Assembly (NCBI RefSeq): GCF_000142805.1
Contig: NC_013083.1
Location: 496,001-560,000, forward strand
Direction of reading: 5' to 3'
DNA from: Lachancea thermotolerans CBS 6340
Taxonomy: Eukaryota; Ascomycota; Saccharomycetes; Saccharomycetales; Saccharomycetaceae
Length of the DNA: 64,000 nucleotides
In this document: in pieces, positions 23,658 through 33,048 of the stretch
How the letters are laid out: each line of letters begins with the position of its first letter
Numbering within the stretch: position 1 is the stretch's first letter
The notes under the pieces: generated by a model
Database searches by the model: none
Told to the model about the DNA's origin: nothing
The model's input: only the letters and a program-made list of their open reading frames with translations
Made by a program: the position numbers and the translations under genes

Positions 23658-26119
23658 ATGTCAAACTTTTTAAGGGATGGCGGAACTGGTTACAAAGTCC
23701 GTTCTAATATCTTTTCGAAGTTCAGAAGCAAGGAGTCTGTTCAAGAATCTGATTTCAGTGCTGAGAATGATGCCAATTCGTTTGAAAGCAGCATGACGCA
23801 GGAGAAGCCCTCAGGCCACCTTGACTCCAGGCTCTCAAAAGATGACACTTCTGTAACCACAACGCATAGCCTTACGGAAAGTACACCCAAGGGGAAAAGA
23901 TTCTCTCGAGATCCTAAAGCGTTTCGGTCAGGAAAAGATGAAGAAGAGCTGGAAATTACAGAAGTGAGGCAAGTGCTACACCAAGATTTGAGAAAAATAC
24001 TGAATAGCGACAACAGCGTTAATGAGAAACTCGCGACGCTCAAAACCACAGATGTCTCCAAGGATACGTCAACAAACGATGTTTTATTAGATGCGTTCAC
24101 TAATACCCAAAAAATATGCTCTAGCCTGAGGGTTGAATTGCAACGTCAGAAATCCGAAAACCGGGAGCAGGCTCAAACTATCATGAGCTACAAAACAGAA
24201 CTGGGCACCATCGAGGACCGAATTGCCCGGTACAGGCAGCTTCTATCAGTAATCGAAGAAAAATCAAATCACCTTCAAAAGCAGAAGAATGATAGTGAAG
24301 GGCAATTAAAAGAGCTGCAAAGAAGTTACGCCGAGCTGCAGAGTAGAATTCGAGACTATGGGAAAGATTGCAGTACAATAAAAAAGAACTTGGAAGAAAC
24401 GCGTCTCATGCAGAAAGAATTTGAAGCCAGCGTCTCGAAAAAAGCCAAAGAGATCGAGTACTTGAAGAAGGAATTAAATGAATCCTCTGGGCAGCTTTCG
24501 GAGGAAAAGTTGAAAAATAGAGAACTCTTGCAAGAGCTTCGAGCTTTGAGAAAACAAACAGAGAGTCTGGCAGAAAATGCCATCAAGAATCTGGAAGATG
24601 AGGTTAAAAAGGAGTTAGGCGTTATCAACAAGCTGATCAAAAGGGACAATCAAATACTGTCTCTTTCAGCAGAAGACAAATTGGAGTTAGGCTCAATGTT
24701 ACAAACTATGCTCATGGTCGAGATAAAAAAGTATTCACCAACACAAAAACACATACCCTCATTTACAAAAGTTGGATCAACCGACACAACCTTACAGCTT
24801 GCTAACAGATATACAGTGAAAACAGGGACCTCATAAATGATGTCAGTCAAGTTTTCGAGCAGGGCCTCTCGAGAGTGGAAGAAATATCAAGGGATACTAT
24901 AAAATCAGACTCTTATACCTTTACTCAGCAGATGACAATCCTAGGTGAGTTAAAAGATTCTGCCTTGTCCCTCTCAGAGAAATATCAAAATTTTGACACA
25001 AATTCTTTCAATGAAGGGGTAGTACAGCCCATTTCTGGTTTGGGTCAGGCAATGAAAAAGGTACAATTGTCTTTAACCTCAATTGCAGAGCGTCTAAATC
25101 AGTACAAAATCCAAGTTGACACTGGGTTAAAATATGAGCAAAAGCTAGAAGACCTATATGAAAAGCTTCAAATTCTTTCAATGCAAAAAAGCGAAGCAGT
25201 TGCTTTAATTAAATCGAAGGACCTTGAGATTGAGGAACTTAGTGACCAAGTGTTTACCAAAACGAATGCCCTAAATGAACTGACTACAAAAGGAGACGAA
25301 GCAAGAAATGATTCTGGTAGAATACGAAAGGCACTTCAAGCCAAAACTCAAGAGCTCGAAAAATTGAAGCAAGAGCTGAACCTACTTACAGCGAATTCTA
25401 AGAGCAAATTGATGGCCCAAGCAGAGATTGCAAAGATTGTAATGCAAGAGCGCGACTCTTTAAAACAAGATTGTAAACAACTGCAGGCCAGCAAATTCGA
25501 TATTGAGGAAGAATGTGTTAACATCAAAGAAAAAGCAAAAAGGGCCACTGAGCAGGTACAGGTTTTGAATGTTGAAGTTGTGCAATTAAAAGCTCGAGAA
25601 CTTGAATTGGATGAAGAAAATCGCAAGGTAAATAATGTGCTTGAGCAACTACATTTCGACGCAAAAGAGAGCAGCGACCAGCTCCGGGAGTACAAGCAGC
25701 ATATTTCGGTGCTCGAAAATGACAAGAAGAACTGTGCTAGTGAAACGCTTGAATGCCAAGACAGAATCATCTTCTTGGAGCAGCAACTGGAGAATGCACA
25801 AAAAGAGATTCAAGGGCTTAAGGGAACGCGCCAAAACCTCCATATGAAGAGAAAGACCTATTCTGCAGTGGAAGGCGCACAACGCCGGGAGTCCCCTTCA
25901 GCTAACCATTCTAATGACGGGTTCGATCTTTCCTCGTCTTCGAACGATGACCTTGAAATGACGAATCCATCGCCAGCTCCGCCAAAGTCTTCCCGAGCAC
26001 AGGTTCAAGCATCATTCGGAAAGCCGCTGCCTTCCACAAAAAAGAGCAAAAAGATGCTTCTCTTAGACATCGACAAGTCAGAGCACAAAAGTAAAAATCG
26101 CAAAAAGCGGAAGACTTGA
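23658..26119 (+). CDS. ZIP1: Synaptonemal complex transverse filament protein Zip1, two exons proposed
   Basis: Two long frames, 23658-24836 and one open from 24806 to 26119, lie in different phases. Joining 23658..24730 to 24817..26119 gives 791 residues (S. cerevisiae Zip1, YDR285W, 875). The product has an N-terminal disordered head, a long heptad-rich coiled coil on both sides of the junction, and a basic C-terminus (KSKKMLLLDIDKSEHKSKNRKKRKT includes the nuclear-localisation-like end). The junction sits inside the coiled coil. The unspliced continuation is Ser/Thr/Pro-rich and not coiled coil. Zip1 zips homologues in meiotic prophase. Synteny (DPP1 on the left, MGP12 on the right) confirms the gene. 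An alternative is a genuine frameshift or a sequence error. Confidence 0.82.
24731..24816 (+). other. ZIP1: Candidate regulated intron of ZIP1 (Mer1-type)
   Basis: An 86-nt segment with donor GTATTC (24731), branch TGCTAAC (24800-24806) and acceptor ATACAG ending at 24816. The phase is kept (aa|t gives Asn). The next CAG, ending at 24825, is in the same phase and would drop three residues. The donor departs from GTATGT at two positions, as expected for splicing that needs help. Removal restores a continuous coiled coil. Confidence 0.7.
24753..24760 (+). promoter_or_regulatory. Mer1 intronic splicing-enhancer match (ATACCCTC)
   Basis: ATACCCTC fits the S. cerevisiae Mer1 enhancer consensus AYACCCUY at all eight positions. 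It starts 22 nt after the weak donor, in the region where Mer1 and Nam8 are known to help U1 snRNP on meiotic introns. In S. cerevisiae the known Mer1 targets are AMA1, MER2, MER3 and SPO22; ZIP1 is intronless there. Confidence 0.65.
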
Positions 26120-26209
26120 CTCAGTTGGCTGCGGTGAGAGCACAAATTGAGACTCTGTTAGCTGATACCATAAATTTCAACAAAATGTTGAATGCACTCT
26201 TGCTGCTTA

Positions 26210-26536
26210 TTATTGAGAATCCTGCACCTGATGTTTGACCTGATCAACATCCAACTTGTGGAAGATTTTTGAAAGCGAGCCTGGATTCTTCGTATTTTCT
26301 ATGTGCAGTACAGGAACGTCTAGGCAGTACTTCGTCCACCACTCCTTGTTTTGGGGTTCATCAATGTCAATAATTTTGACTCCAATGTCAGCATATGGCT
26401 TTTCAGCCAGTACTTGGCTTAACACACCTTTAGCTTTGTCGCACAGACCGCAGTTGGCTTTTGAAAAGAGCGTTAAGTTAACATGCGCGTAGTTAGCAAG
26501 GGCGCTTGCGGCGTGAAACCTCCGAATAAATAGCAT
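26210..26536 (-). CDS. MGP12: Glutaredoxin-like mitochondrial protein (YDR286C/Mgp12 family)
   Basis: A 108-residue thioredoxin-fold protein (S. cerevisiae YDR286C, 114). It begins with a short basic amphipathic leader (MLFIRRFHAASAL), as in a mitochondrial presequence. The redox motif is NCGLCDKAK, a CxxC glutaredoxin active site, followed by VPVLHIEN with the cis-proline expected of the fold. Biochemical role is not established in the family. It lies between ZIP1 and INM2, as in S. cerevisiae. Confidence 0.9.
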   Translation of the reverse strand: MLFIRRFHAASALANYAHVNLTLFSKANCGLCDKAKGVLSQVLAEKPYADIGVKIIDIDEPQNKEWWTKYCLDVPVLHIENTKNPGSLSKIFHKLDVDQVKHQVQDSQ

Positions 26537-27036
26537 GAGTACTGCTAACTTGATTGTCCGTCAATCAGAGGAAGAGCGTAAAGTTCGTGGGCTTGTTAGA
26601 AGAACCAATAGTAACTAGACACGAGTTTTTTTCAGCTCTTGTGTAGAAAACTTTGGTTACAATATTTATTATAATGTCATTTTTAAGGCATGTAACTGCT
26701 TGGATTTCTTTCGAGCCTTCGTGGGCTATTAATTCTGACAAAAATCGTTGTCAGGAAGGGGAAACTCACGAAATCATCTTTAATGTCGTCTCTCTGAATT
26801 ACTCTTCTTCGTATCCGACATACTAATTTACCGAATTAGTGTTCTGTGACGTACCAGAAGGATTGTACTCATTGCTAGGTGCATACGGCCTATGCTTCGT
26901 ATATAATGCTGGAGATGTGAACTATTATTGCTACAATTAAATAGGCAGTGGCTCACCATCAATTAGATCAACTTACTGGTTCTAACCTCACTATCAATTG
27001 AGTCGAGCCACCTCTAATAATACATTCGCGCAAAAA
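26537..27036. other. Divergent promoter MGP12/INM2
   Basis: No gene is supported. A perfect inverted repeat CTGACAA (26735-26741) / TTGTCAG (26748-26754) with a 6-base loop is the clearest structure. An upstream TCGTATA at 26896-26902 resembles a sterol-response core, but its meaning here is unclear. Confidence 0.35.
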
Positions 27037-27927
27037 ATGGCCCTTACAAAAGAGCAGCTTAAAGACATAGAGACCAGTTTGGTTGATTTAGCGTCAAAGG
27101 AGGTAGGTCCCCTATTGAAAGAGAAAGCCGGCACTCAATTTGACGCCTTCGATGACAAAGCAAACCAAGTTGACCTTGTGACAGCCGTCGACAAGAAGAT
27201 CGAGGCTATTATTAAAGAATCTCTCAATAAACTGTACCCAGACTTCAAGTTTGTAGGGGAGGAAACGTACCAGCCGGGAACTACCGAAATCGGCAAGGAA
27301 CCAACCTTCATTGTGGATCCTATTGACGGCACTACCAACTTTATCCATGGCTATCCTTATAGCTGTACCTCACTCGGGCTGGTTGAAAACGGAGTCCCTG
27401 TAGTTGGCGTTGTTTACAACCCTCACTTGAACATGATGTTCCATGCTTCTAAGGACAACGGCGCAAGATTAAACGGTGAGCCCATCAAGGTTCCTGAGAG
27501 AGATTTGACCCTTCAACAATCTATCATTGCTTTAGAGGCCGGCTCTGAGCGTTCCTCCGGCTCCTCAGGGGATGACAACTTCGACATTAAACAAGCCACA
27601 TACAAGAACCTACTGAGCGACAAAGGTGGGTATATTCATGGAAGCAGGAGTTGCGGTAGCGCAGCCATGAACATGTGTTTAGTCGCTACCGGTAAGTTGG
27701 ACGCCTATTGGGAAGGTGGATGTTGGGCGTGGGATGTATGCGCAGGCTGGTGTATTGTTACAGAGTGCGGCGGCATGGTTGTCGGAGGAAATCCAAACGC
27801 ATGGGAAGTCCCAGTCGACGAGAGATGCTACTTAGCGGTTAGAGGTGGCTGCACAAATCCTTCTCAAAAGACTTTTGTTGAAAACTTTTGGTCTCACGTT
27901 GCCGGAAAGCTAAAATACCACTGGTAG
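27037..27927 (+). CDS. INM2: Inositol monophosphatase (INM2-like)
   Basis: The first ATG in frame is at 27037 (MALTKEQLKD), giving 296 residues. The metal- and substrate-binding motifs of the family are all present: GEETY, DPIDGTTNF and WAWDVCAGWC. It hydrolyses inositol-1-phosphate to inositol and is lithium sensitive in the family. Synteny with MGP12 and NSE3 matches S. cerevisiae INM2 (YDR287W). It is clearly diverged from the second copy in this window (39474-40352). Confidence 0.93.
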   Translation: MALTKEQLKDIETSLVDLASKEVGPLLKEKAGTQFDAFDDKANQVDLVTAVDKKIEAIIKESLNKLYPDFKFVGEETYQPGTTEIGKEPTFIVDPIDGTTNFIHGYPYSCTSLGLVENGVPVVGVVYNPHLNMMFHASKDNGARLNGEPIKVPERDLTLQQSIIALEAGSERSSGSSGDDNFDIKQATYKNLLSDKGGYIHGSRSCGSAAMNMCLVATGKLDAYWEGGCWAWDVCAGWCIVTECGGMVVGGNPNAWEVPVDERCYLAVRGGCTNPSQKTFVENFWSHVAGKLKYHW

Positions 27928-28003
27928 ACGCGGAGCCCAGATTTTGAATAATATTTCGTGCGACAGGTCGCTAGAGACCAAGAGCCGCGCCAGCAAGAAG
28001 GAC

Positions 28004-28009
28004 ACGTGT
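28004..28009. promoter_or_regulatory. CACGTG E-box upstream of NSE3
   Basis: ACACGTGT is a bHLH (Cbf1-class) core in the INM2-NSE3 intergenic region, about 215 bases before the NSE3 ATG. Confidence 0.35.
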
Positions 28010-28163
28010 GCTCTTACTCGCCGCGGGTTCAGTATACATACAACAGTAAAGAACAACATTAGCTGCTATAATGGACTTTTCATAGTTTTCCTTAGAATTA
28101 CATTTTTACTGAGTACAAACGTACTTTCAATATCAACAACAAAGTTTTAAAGCCAGACCTTTA

Positions 28164-28169
28164 ACGCGT
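28164..28169. promoter_or_regulatory. MCB (ACGCGT) upstream of NSE3
   Basis: ACGCGT is the core of the Mbp1-Swi6 (MBF) binding site, 51 bases before the NSE3 ATG. MBF drives late-G1 expression of replication and repair genes, which suits an SMC5/6 subunit. Confidence 0.5.
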
Positions 28170-28219
28170 CTAGCAGAAAGCAGCGCTGAATTGCCGCCCA
28201 GCTTCAAGTAGCCAGATTA

Positions 28220-29146
28220 ATGAGCGATTCAGAATCTGAAGTTAATGACTATGGTAACGAGAAAACCATAGTAGTTGCCAAGCGAGTTCTTCGGCGATTT
28301 CTATCCTTATGCGAGTCGCAATCTACCATCATATCAAGAACTAAACTGTCGACCATAATTCGAGAAGTTTCGAGTGAGGAAAACACGCGTACAGTCAAAT
28401 TTGGGGCCATCTACAAAGCCATGAACTCCCTGTTGCAAAACTCTTTTGGGTATCAATTGTGGGGCTTGTATTCGAAGCCTCCCAAAAACACAAAAGGGGG
28501 GAAGAGACCAGTCCCTTCGCGGGACCACACGCCTGAGATCAATGAGATCAATAGTGGCGGTGGCGCTGTTAACTTAAAAGAGAGAGCTCAGTTCTTTATG
28601 CTCGTATCAGAACTTCCTAAAGCGCCTACAGCATTTCGTTCGCTTCTACTCGAGGAAGGTACAAAGCTCTACGATGACCGCATTGTCGATGATGACTATA
28701 TAGGAAACGACTTGTCAATGCTACCTGAAGATTCCTTTGAAAACGCCGTTGCAACAGATGAGAGTCTGGTTGCGCAAGGACTCACCTTCGTGGTACTGGT
28801 GCTTATCCTTTTTTCTAAGAATAGCATTTTGCACCAAGAACTAGTGCAACATCTGCTCAAGTTTGGAATTCCGCAGGACGGCCAGAAGATTCCTGTTCTT
28901 GACATCACGCTAAATGACTTTTTGAGTTTGCTTATCAAACGGGAATACATTCACCGAACAGACGAGCGGGCACAAGATGGAGCTCAAGAGGTTAGCTTTT
29001 ACCGAATTGGTCGTAAGACGCAATTGGAGTTCGACAAGAAGTCCCTTTTGGCCATGTGCTTTAAAATAATGGAACCAGATGCAGCGCAGATGGCTCAGCT
29101 TGAAAAATCAATTGACTTGAGCATCGCAGACGCTTACGGAGTATAA
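28220..29146 (+). CDS. NSE3: SMC5/6 complex subunit Nse3 (MAGE domain)
   Basis: A 308-residue protein (S. cerevisiae YDR288W, 303). The tandem winged-helix MAGE homology region is recognisable, for example ILHQELVQHLLKFGI and FLSLLIKREYIHR. Nse3 works with Nse1 and Nse4 as the bridge of the SMC5/6 complex that resolves recombination structures. It carries an MCB site in its promoter and is followed by NCP1. Confidence 0.9.
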   Translation: MSDSESEVNDYGNEKTIVVAKRVLRRFLSLCESQSTIISRTKLSTIIREVSSEENTRTVKFGAIYKAMNSLLQNSFGYQLWGLYSKPPKNTKGGKRPVPSRDHTPEINEINSGGGAVNLKERAQFFMLVSELPKAPTAFRSLLLEEGTKLYDDRIVDDDYIGNDLSMLPEDSFENAVATDESLVAQGLTFVVLVLILFSKNSILHQELVQHLLKFGIPQDGQKIPVLDITLNDFLSLLIKREYIHRTDERAQDGAQEVSFYRIGRKTQLEFDKKSLLAMCFKIMEPDAAQMAQLEKSIDLSIADAYGV

Positions 29147-29646
29147 CAATTTCATGGATTTATCAAGCGGAGCGAATTACAAAAGTTATAGAGACTCATG
29201 TCAGGCTTTTAACTCTCAAGGTTCGAACGTCGACTGATATTCCAGCGGCGGATTTGTTTGTCGTCAGATATGACTAAGCTCTTCTTTTTGATTCTTCTTT
29301 TCGGTTCTTCTTTTCGGCTTCTCTCGTACCGGTGTCGTTTACGAGCATCTGGATACATCTCGTTCAGTGCACCTCGGTGCCCAAAGAATACACCCTCCAT
29401 TGTTATTCTTGCGTCTATGCCTTGTGGAACTGGTTCCATTTCTCACCATACCACTCATTGAAAAAGGCGGCTTGTTAACGAACGGTCAAAAATTGCCTTT
29501 CTATCAATATATCGTTCCAGCGTCGCTTCCCTCGCGAAACTTTCAAAACTTTTGTCGTCATTAATCTCGAGCTTTTTCTTTGAACTAACCTCACAGAGCT
29601 CGCTTTACAACATTATAGGATAGAACATCATCTAGCTCTTGCAGGA
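29147..29646. other. Intergenic NSE3-NCP1 with pyrimidine tandem repeat
   Basis: No gene is supported. A perfect 13-bp tandem duplication, TTCTTCTTTTCGG at 29292-29304 and 29305-29317, lies in a pyrimidine-rich tract about 330 bases before the NCP1 ATG. Such tracts often keep promoters nucleosome poor. Confidence 0.4.
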
Positions 29647-31719
29647 ATGCCACTTGGATTAGATACACTAGATTTCGCCGTGCTGTGCGCTCTAGCCTTG
29701 GCTGTTTCAGCCTACCTAGGAAGGGATACGCTCAAGCAGCTGTTCGCGTCCAATGACGAGTCCATTCGTGTGAACTCGGACTCCAGGGATATCGTGCAAA
29801 CTCTAAAGGACAACAATAAGAATTACCTGGTTCTCTATGGTTCGCAGACAGGTACCGCCGAAGACTACGCTAAGAAATTTGCAAAAGAGCTCGCAGCGAA
29901 GTTCTCTCTCAGAGTTATGTGCGCTGATGTCGAGAAATACGACCTTCACGACCTGAACGAGCTTCCGGAGGGCGTGGTGGTCTCCTTCTTCATTTCCACT
30001 TATGGCGAGGGTGACTTCCCAGACGGAGCAGTGCCATTTGAAGACTTCCTAAACAGTCTAAACAGCGATGATCTAAACAACCTTAGATACACGCTTTTCG
30101 GACTAGGAAACTCGACCTACGAGTTTTTCAACGGCGCTGGAAAGAAGACGCACAAGTTGTTGAGCGAAGCCGGCGCTACAATCTTGGGTAAGTATGGTGA
30201 AGCAGACGATGGTGCAGGCACCACGGACGAGGACTACTTGGGATGGGCGGACTCGTTGCTAGAAATTTTGAAGACAGAGCTCAGCCTTGATGAGCATGAG
30301 CAAAAGTTCGAGCCTAGCTTTCATTACTCTGTTTTGGAAAGTGGTGTCACCGACAAAGTTTCATTGGGTGAACCTACCACTCAATATTTGCCTGACGGAG
30401 AGTTGACTTTCAGTCCCGACGGAAGGCAGACTGGGCCTTTCGATCCATCTTATCCATTTGTGGCTCCAATCGTGAAGAGTAAAGAGTTATTCAACTCGGA
30501 CGATCGTAACTGCATCCACGCTGAGTTTGACATCTCAGGCTCTAATTTGAAGTATTCTACTGGTGACCATCTTGCTTTATGGCCATCCAACTCTGATGAG
30601 AAGGTTGAGCAATTTTTGAGCTGCTTTGGTCTGGACTCGAGCGTTGTCTTTGACCTAAAGCCTTTAGATACCACTGTTGAAGTCCCATTCCCTGTCCCAA
30701 CGACAATTGGAGCTGCTGTTAGGTACTACTTGGAGATTACCGGCCCAATTTCAAGACAGTTTTTTAGCTCGTTGGTGCAATTCGCTCCAAATGATAAGCT
30801 GAAGGACCGCCTCAACGAGATTTCGAAAGACAAAGATGAGTTCGCAAAATCGATAACGGCTAAGTATTTAAACCTTGCCGATGCTTTACTATATCTTTCA
30901 GATGGTGCAAAGTGGAACTCAGTTCCATGGAACTTTTTAGCGGAGTCTGTTCCTCGTCTACAACCTCGCTACTATTCTATCTCTTCTTCTTCTTTGAGTG
31001 AGAAGCAAACTATCAGTGTTACTGCCATTGTTGAAAACATGCCAAACCCATCGTCTGAAAAAGCGGAGCCAGTGACTGGTGTTGCAACAAACCTTTTGAG
31101 ACATGTCCAATTATCCCAAAACAATGAAAATGTCAAATCTTCCAACTTGCCAGTTCATTACGACCTTGCAGGTCCTCGCAACTTGTTCAGTTCTCACAAG
31201 CTTCCTGTTCATGTGCGCCGGTCGGCGTTTAGATTGCCGTCAAACCCTGCTACCCCAGTCATCATGATCGGCCCAGGCACAGGTGTTGCACCTTTCCGTG
31301 GTTTTATCAGAGACCGTGTGAAGTTTGCCGAGCAACAAAGTAACGTCAACTTGGGTAAGCACCTGTTATTTTACGGCTCAAGAGACCAAAATGATTTCTT
31401 GTACCAGGAGGAGTGGCCTGAGTACAGTAAAAAACTTGGTGGAAGCTTTGAATTAATTGTTGCTCACTCCAGACTACCAGGAAAGCCAAAATGCTACGTT
31501 CAAGACAAAATAAAAGAAAGGGATCAAGAAGTCTTTGACCTTATTTCGAAAAAGGGTGCCTTCATATATGTTTGTGGTGATGCCAAGGGAATGGCTCAAG
31601 GTGTCCACGCAACCTTGGTTGATATCATTAGCAAGCATAGTAATGTTGACAAGGCCGAGGCCACTGAAATGTTGAAGCTTTTCAAGACGAGCGGTAAGTA
31701 TCAAGAAGATGTTTGGTAA
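29647..31719 (+). CDS. NCP1: NADPH-cytochrome P450 reductase
   Basis: A 690-residue diflavin reductase (S. cerevisiae YHR042W, 691). An N-terminal membrane anchor (DFAVLCALALAVSAYLG) is followed by the FMN domain (YGSQTGTAEDYAKKF), the FAD-binding RYYSISSSS, the NADPH site GPGTGVAPFRGFI and YGSRDQNDFLYQ, and the conserved C-terminal tryptophan (YQEDVW). It passes electrons from NADPH to Erg11 and other P450s on the ER, for sterol synthesis. The DOG1/DOG2 genes that follow NCP1 in S. cerevisiae are absent here. Confidence 0.97.
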   Translation: MPLGLDTLDFAVLCALALAVSAYLGRDTLKQLFASNDESIRVNSDSRDIVQTLKDNNKNYLVLYGSQTGTAEDYAKKFAKELAAKFSLRVMCADVEKYDLHDLNELPEGVVVSFFISTYGEGDFPDGAVPFEDFLNSLNSDDLNNLRYTLFGLGNSTYEFFNGAGKKTHKLLSEAGATILGKYGEADDGAGTTDEDYLGWADSLLEILKTELSLDEHEQKFEPSFHYSVLESGVTDKVSLGEPTTQYLPDGELTFSPDGRQTGPFDPSYPFVAPIVKSKELFNSDDRNCIHAEFDISGSNLKYSTGDHLALWPSNSDEKVEQFLSCFGLDSSVVFDLKPLDTTVEVPFPVPTTIGAAVRYYLEITGPISRQFFSSLVQFAPNDKLKDRLNEISKDKDEFAKSITAKYLNLADALLYLSDGAKWNSVPWNFLAESVPRLQPRYYSISSSSLSEKQTISVTAIVENMPNPSSEKAEPVTGVATNLLRHVQLSQNNENVKSSNLPVHYDLAGPRNLFSSHKLPVHVRRSAFRLPSNPATPVIMIGPGTGVAPFRGFIRDRVKFAEQQSNVNLGKHLLFYGSRDQNDFLYQEEWPEYSKKLGGSFELIVAHSRLPGKPKCYVQDKIKERDQEVFDLISKKGAFIYVCGDAKGMAQGVHATLVDIISKHSNVDKAEATEMLKLFKTSGKYQEDVW

Positions 31720-31869
31720 TCTGAGGTTAATATAGCTCAATTTTATAGTATTTTATAAAGTTCACAGGATTCCCATTAAAATTAATTGGTCAGACGAGAC
31801 GAGAAAAAGAGCCTCGAGTTGATTTTCCGTTGCGCAAGTTTTGACGCGAAACAAGCCCCGCTTGAAACT

Positions 31870-33048
31870 ATGTTAAGATGCTTCACATTCTCCCGCACTT
31901 TCCCCACCAATGTGCAGCTTCTCGTCCCCAAGAGGATTCTTAGCTTTACTGTAAAGATTCTGCAAGCCAATAATGAGATTGGGACGTCGAAGGTTCGGTC
32001 TGTGAAGGTCCCAAGAGGTTCTTTGAGTGCAGCGAAGAACCTCAGAAGGAGCTTCCTTCCCAACAAAAAGGGGACACATTCTCAAATGGTAGTAAATAAT
32101 CCCAATACCAACAAACTGGCGTATTTTTTGAAAACAAAGCCCTGCACGACAGTAACTACCAGCGAGTCTTATGACCTTAACAAAGTAATAAGTAGCTTGA
32201 ATGCTTCAGGCTATCATGCGATTAGCTTGGTCCCAGATGAAATCATCACGTTCAAGTACTTCTACAACGGATGCCATTCTGACATAATGGTGCTAGGCAA
32301 CAGTGGAACTGTCGTTGCCTGGGGTCTTGAAGAGTCTTTTGTTTTCGAGAATATATTGCCATTGATTGAACACGGCCGAGTGAATCCCTTAACTGAGGAA
32401 TGTGTGGAGAGCGAGGACTTGGACTTTCTTCAGGTTGAAAATGCCGAGGACTTGGAAAAAGTGCGTCAAATTACGAACAGAAGCGCTCCGGAAAGTTTTG
32501 TGGAAGGCGATCTTATCATTGTCAATGCAATCGATTCGGATCTTGGACTGCTTGATAAAGCGGCCTTCTCGAGCGGAATGTCTCGCAGCACTAGACTGGC
32601 TGTTTTAGAGCACTTACTAGAGGCTCATATAGAAAAAAGCAGAAAGTTCACAGAATTGCTGTCCCAGGGAAAGAAGCTAAGTTTAACTGAGTCAGAAGTC
32701 CTGCAGTCAACAGGAAGCTTGTTTCTAATCAGGGGCAAACTTAACTTGTATTCGGAGCTTATTGAGACTCCCGACCTGTACTGGAGTGAGCCTCAGCTTG
32801 AGAGAATTTACAAACAGATGTCAAGGAGCCTTGACATTCAGCCTAGGATCAGCATTCTGAACACCAAATTGGACTACGCTACTGAGGAATCAAGAGCTTT
32901 TATGGCAGTCTTGAACGAAAAAAAAAGCACCCATCTGGAATGGATAATCATATACCTGATAACTGTTGAGGTGTTCTTTGAACTGCACCATTACTATGAG
33001 AGATACTGGGTAGATTCTAAGGAAGACTGCGTACGCACTACCAGCTAA
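31870..33048 (+). CDS. MRX10: Mitochondrial DUF155/RMND1-family protein Mrx10
   Basis: The first ATG is at 31870 (MLRCFTFSRTFPTNVQL), giving 392 residues with an arginine-rich presequence (S. cerevisiae YDR282C, 414). The DUF155 domain shows DIMVLGNSGTVVAWGLEE and LNTKLDYATEESRAFMAVLNEKKS split over its length, and a hydrophobic segment near the C-terminus (WIIIYLITVEVFFEL) is a membrane anchor. Human RMND1 is needed for mitochondrial translation; Mrx10 associates with the mitochondrial expression machinery. Confidence 0.9.
   Translation: MLRCFTFSRTFPTNVQLLVPKRILSFTVKILQANNEIGTSKVRSVKVPRGSLSAAKNLRRSFLPNKKGTHSQMVVNNPNTNKLAYFLKTKPCTTVTTSESYDLNKVISSLNASGYHAISLVPDEIITFKYFYNGCHSDIMVLGNSGTVVAWGLEESFVFENILPLIEHGRVNPLTEECVESEDLDFLQVENAEDLEKVRQITNRSAPESFVEGDLIIVNAIDSDLGLLDKAAFSSGMSRSTRLAVLEHLLEAHIEKSRKFTELLSQGKKLSLTESEVLQSTGSLFLIRGKLNLYSELIETPDLYWSEPQLERIYKQMSRSLDIQPRISILNTKLDYATEESRAFMAVLNEKKSTHLEWIIIYLITVEVFFELHHYYERYWVDSKEDCVRTTS

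Noticed and set aside
24837-24875. ZIP1 read as two separate genes or a pseudogene.
   Set aside because: Synteny, length and coiled-coil continuity fit one gene, and all splice signals for a small intron are present; a frameshift remains possible but is less likely.
29217-29235. GGTTCGAACGTC, another B-box-like sequence after NSE3.
   Set aside because: It does not form a T stem and lacks the rest of a tRNA.
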